Assembly: GCF_003994335.1 (NCBI RefSeq)
Contig: NZ_PNQZ01000019.1
Span: 124,002-188,001 of the forward strand
Source of the DNA: Asaia sp. W19
GTDB taxonomy: Bacteria > Pseudomonadota > Alphaproteobacteria > Acetobacterales > Acetobacteraceae
Reading direction: 5' to 3'
DNA: 64,000 bases
This document shows, one piece after another, positions 63,873 through 64,000 of this stretch. The notes beneath the pieces are model-generated. The model made no database searches and was not told the origin of the DNA. It saw only the letters and a program-made list of their open reading frames with translations. A program made the translations under genes and the position numbers. The first letter of the stretch is position 1. Every line of letters starts with the position of its first letter.

Positions 63873-64000
63873 CTATGGGCGAAACGCGAAGCTCCGGGTA
63901 TGCAGACGCATCGCGAGCCGGGTCATCCAGGTGCGATAGGGAGCGATAAGCGCGAAGATCTGGCTGAAACCCCATTCCAGATACGTCTCATCGGGGTCGC
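63873..64000 (-). CDS. C-terminal end of an unidentified protein, cut by window
   Basis: On the minus strand an open frame enters from the window edge and ends at TAG 63873-63875. The visible 41 residues include DPDETYLEWGFSQIFALIAPY and RTWMTRLAMRLHTRSFAFRP. The regular composition and good codon pattern suggest a real gene end. Too short to identify. Confidence 0.45.
   Translation of the reverse strand, partial: DPDETYLEWGFSQIFALIAPYRTWMTRLAMRLHTRSFAFRP

Overview
The window is a gene-dense, GC-rich stretch of a bacterial chromosome. It looks like an alphaproteobacterium of the acetic acid bacteria group (Acetobacteraceae). Pointers are alphaproteobacterial gene neighbourhoods (a Tim44-like gene divergent from secB beside mltA; tsaD divergent from hemC), a pmtA-type phospholipid methyltransferase, a complete glycerol operon, several secreted sugar-lactonase-like proteins and a heme O synthase. 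The species cannot be named from the sequence alone. I see no phage, insertion sequence, CRISPR array or rRNA operon; one serine tRNA is present.

Layout. 0-10 kb: dienelactone hydrolase (cut by the window edge), DUF2934 protein, mtnP, hemF, a periplasmic binding-like protein, then a minus-strand run (Tim44-like, mltA, DNA methyltransferase, tri-heme cytochrome c peroxidase, Smr protein), with secB divergent. 10-25 kb: tRNA-Ser, tsaD, the overlapping hemC-hemD-rlmJ-gpsA operon, a TylF-like methyltransferase, a small superinfection-immunity-like protein, an aberrant aquaporin, a nucleoside transporter, glutathione peroxidase, LysE exporter, murJ and mutS. 25-37 kb: glnD, a TPR protein, a royal-jelly/yellow-family protein, thrC, an M16 peptidase, pmbA/tldE and a second Tim44-like protein. 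37-38.2 kb: a gene-poor segment with a cobalamin-riboswitch-like core and nothing obvious for it to control. 38.2-40.5 kb: a coupled operon of a degenerate heme-copper oxidase subunit I, ctaB and a 36-residue membrane protein too short for usual gene callers. 40.6-46.6 kb: pmtA, gshB, and uvrB-aldose epimerase-greB. 46.6-52.3 kb: glpR-glpD-glpF-glpK and a DUF2938 protein. 52.8-55.8 kb: a coupled operon of a Tat-exported SMP-30 lactonase, a yellow-family protein and a YagU-like membrane protein. 55.9-64 kb: purU, an AT-richer orphan gene with an in-frame stop, GNAT, zinc-ribbon membrane protein, ABC-F ATPase, thpR, a frameshifted gene remnant and an AT-richer glycosyltransferase-like gene.

The genes cover heme synthesis and use (hemF, hemC, hemD, ctaB, cytochrome peroxidase), glycerol catabolism (glpFKD with glpR; gpsA in the reverse direction), DNA repair (mutS, uvrB), envelope building (murJ, mltA, secB, pmtA) and nitrogen signalling (glnD). 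The most unusual items are the oxidase-like protein that keeps only the low-spin heme histidines, the aquaporin with both NPA motifs altered, the orphan riboswitch-like element, and two AT-richer patches with broken genes.
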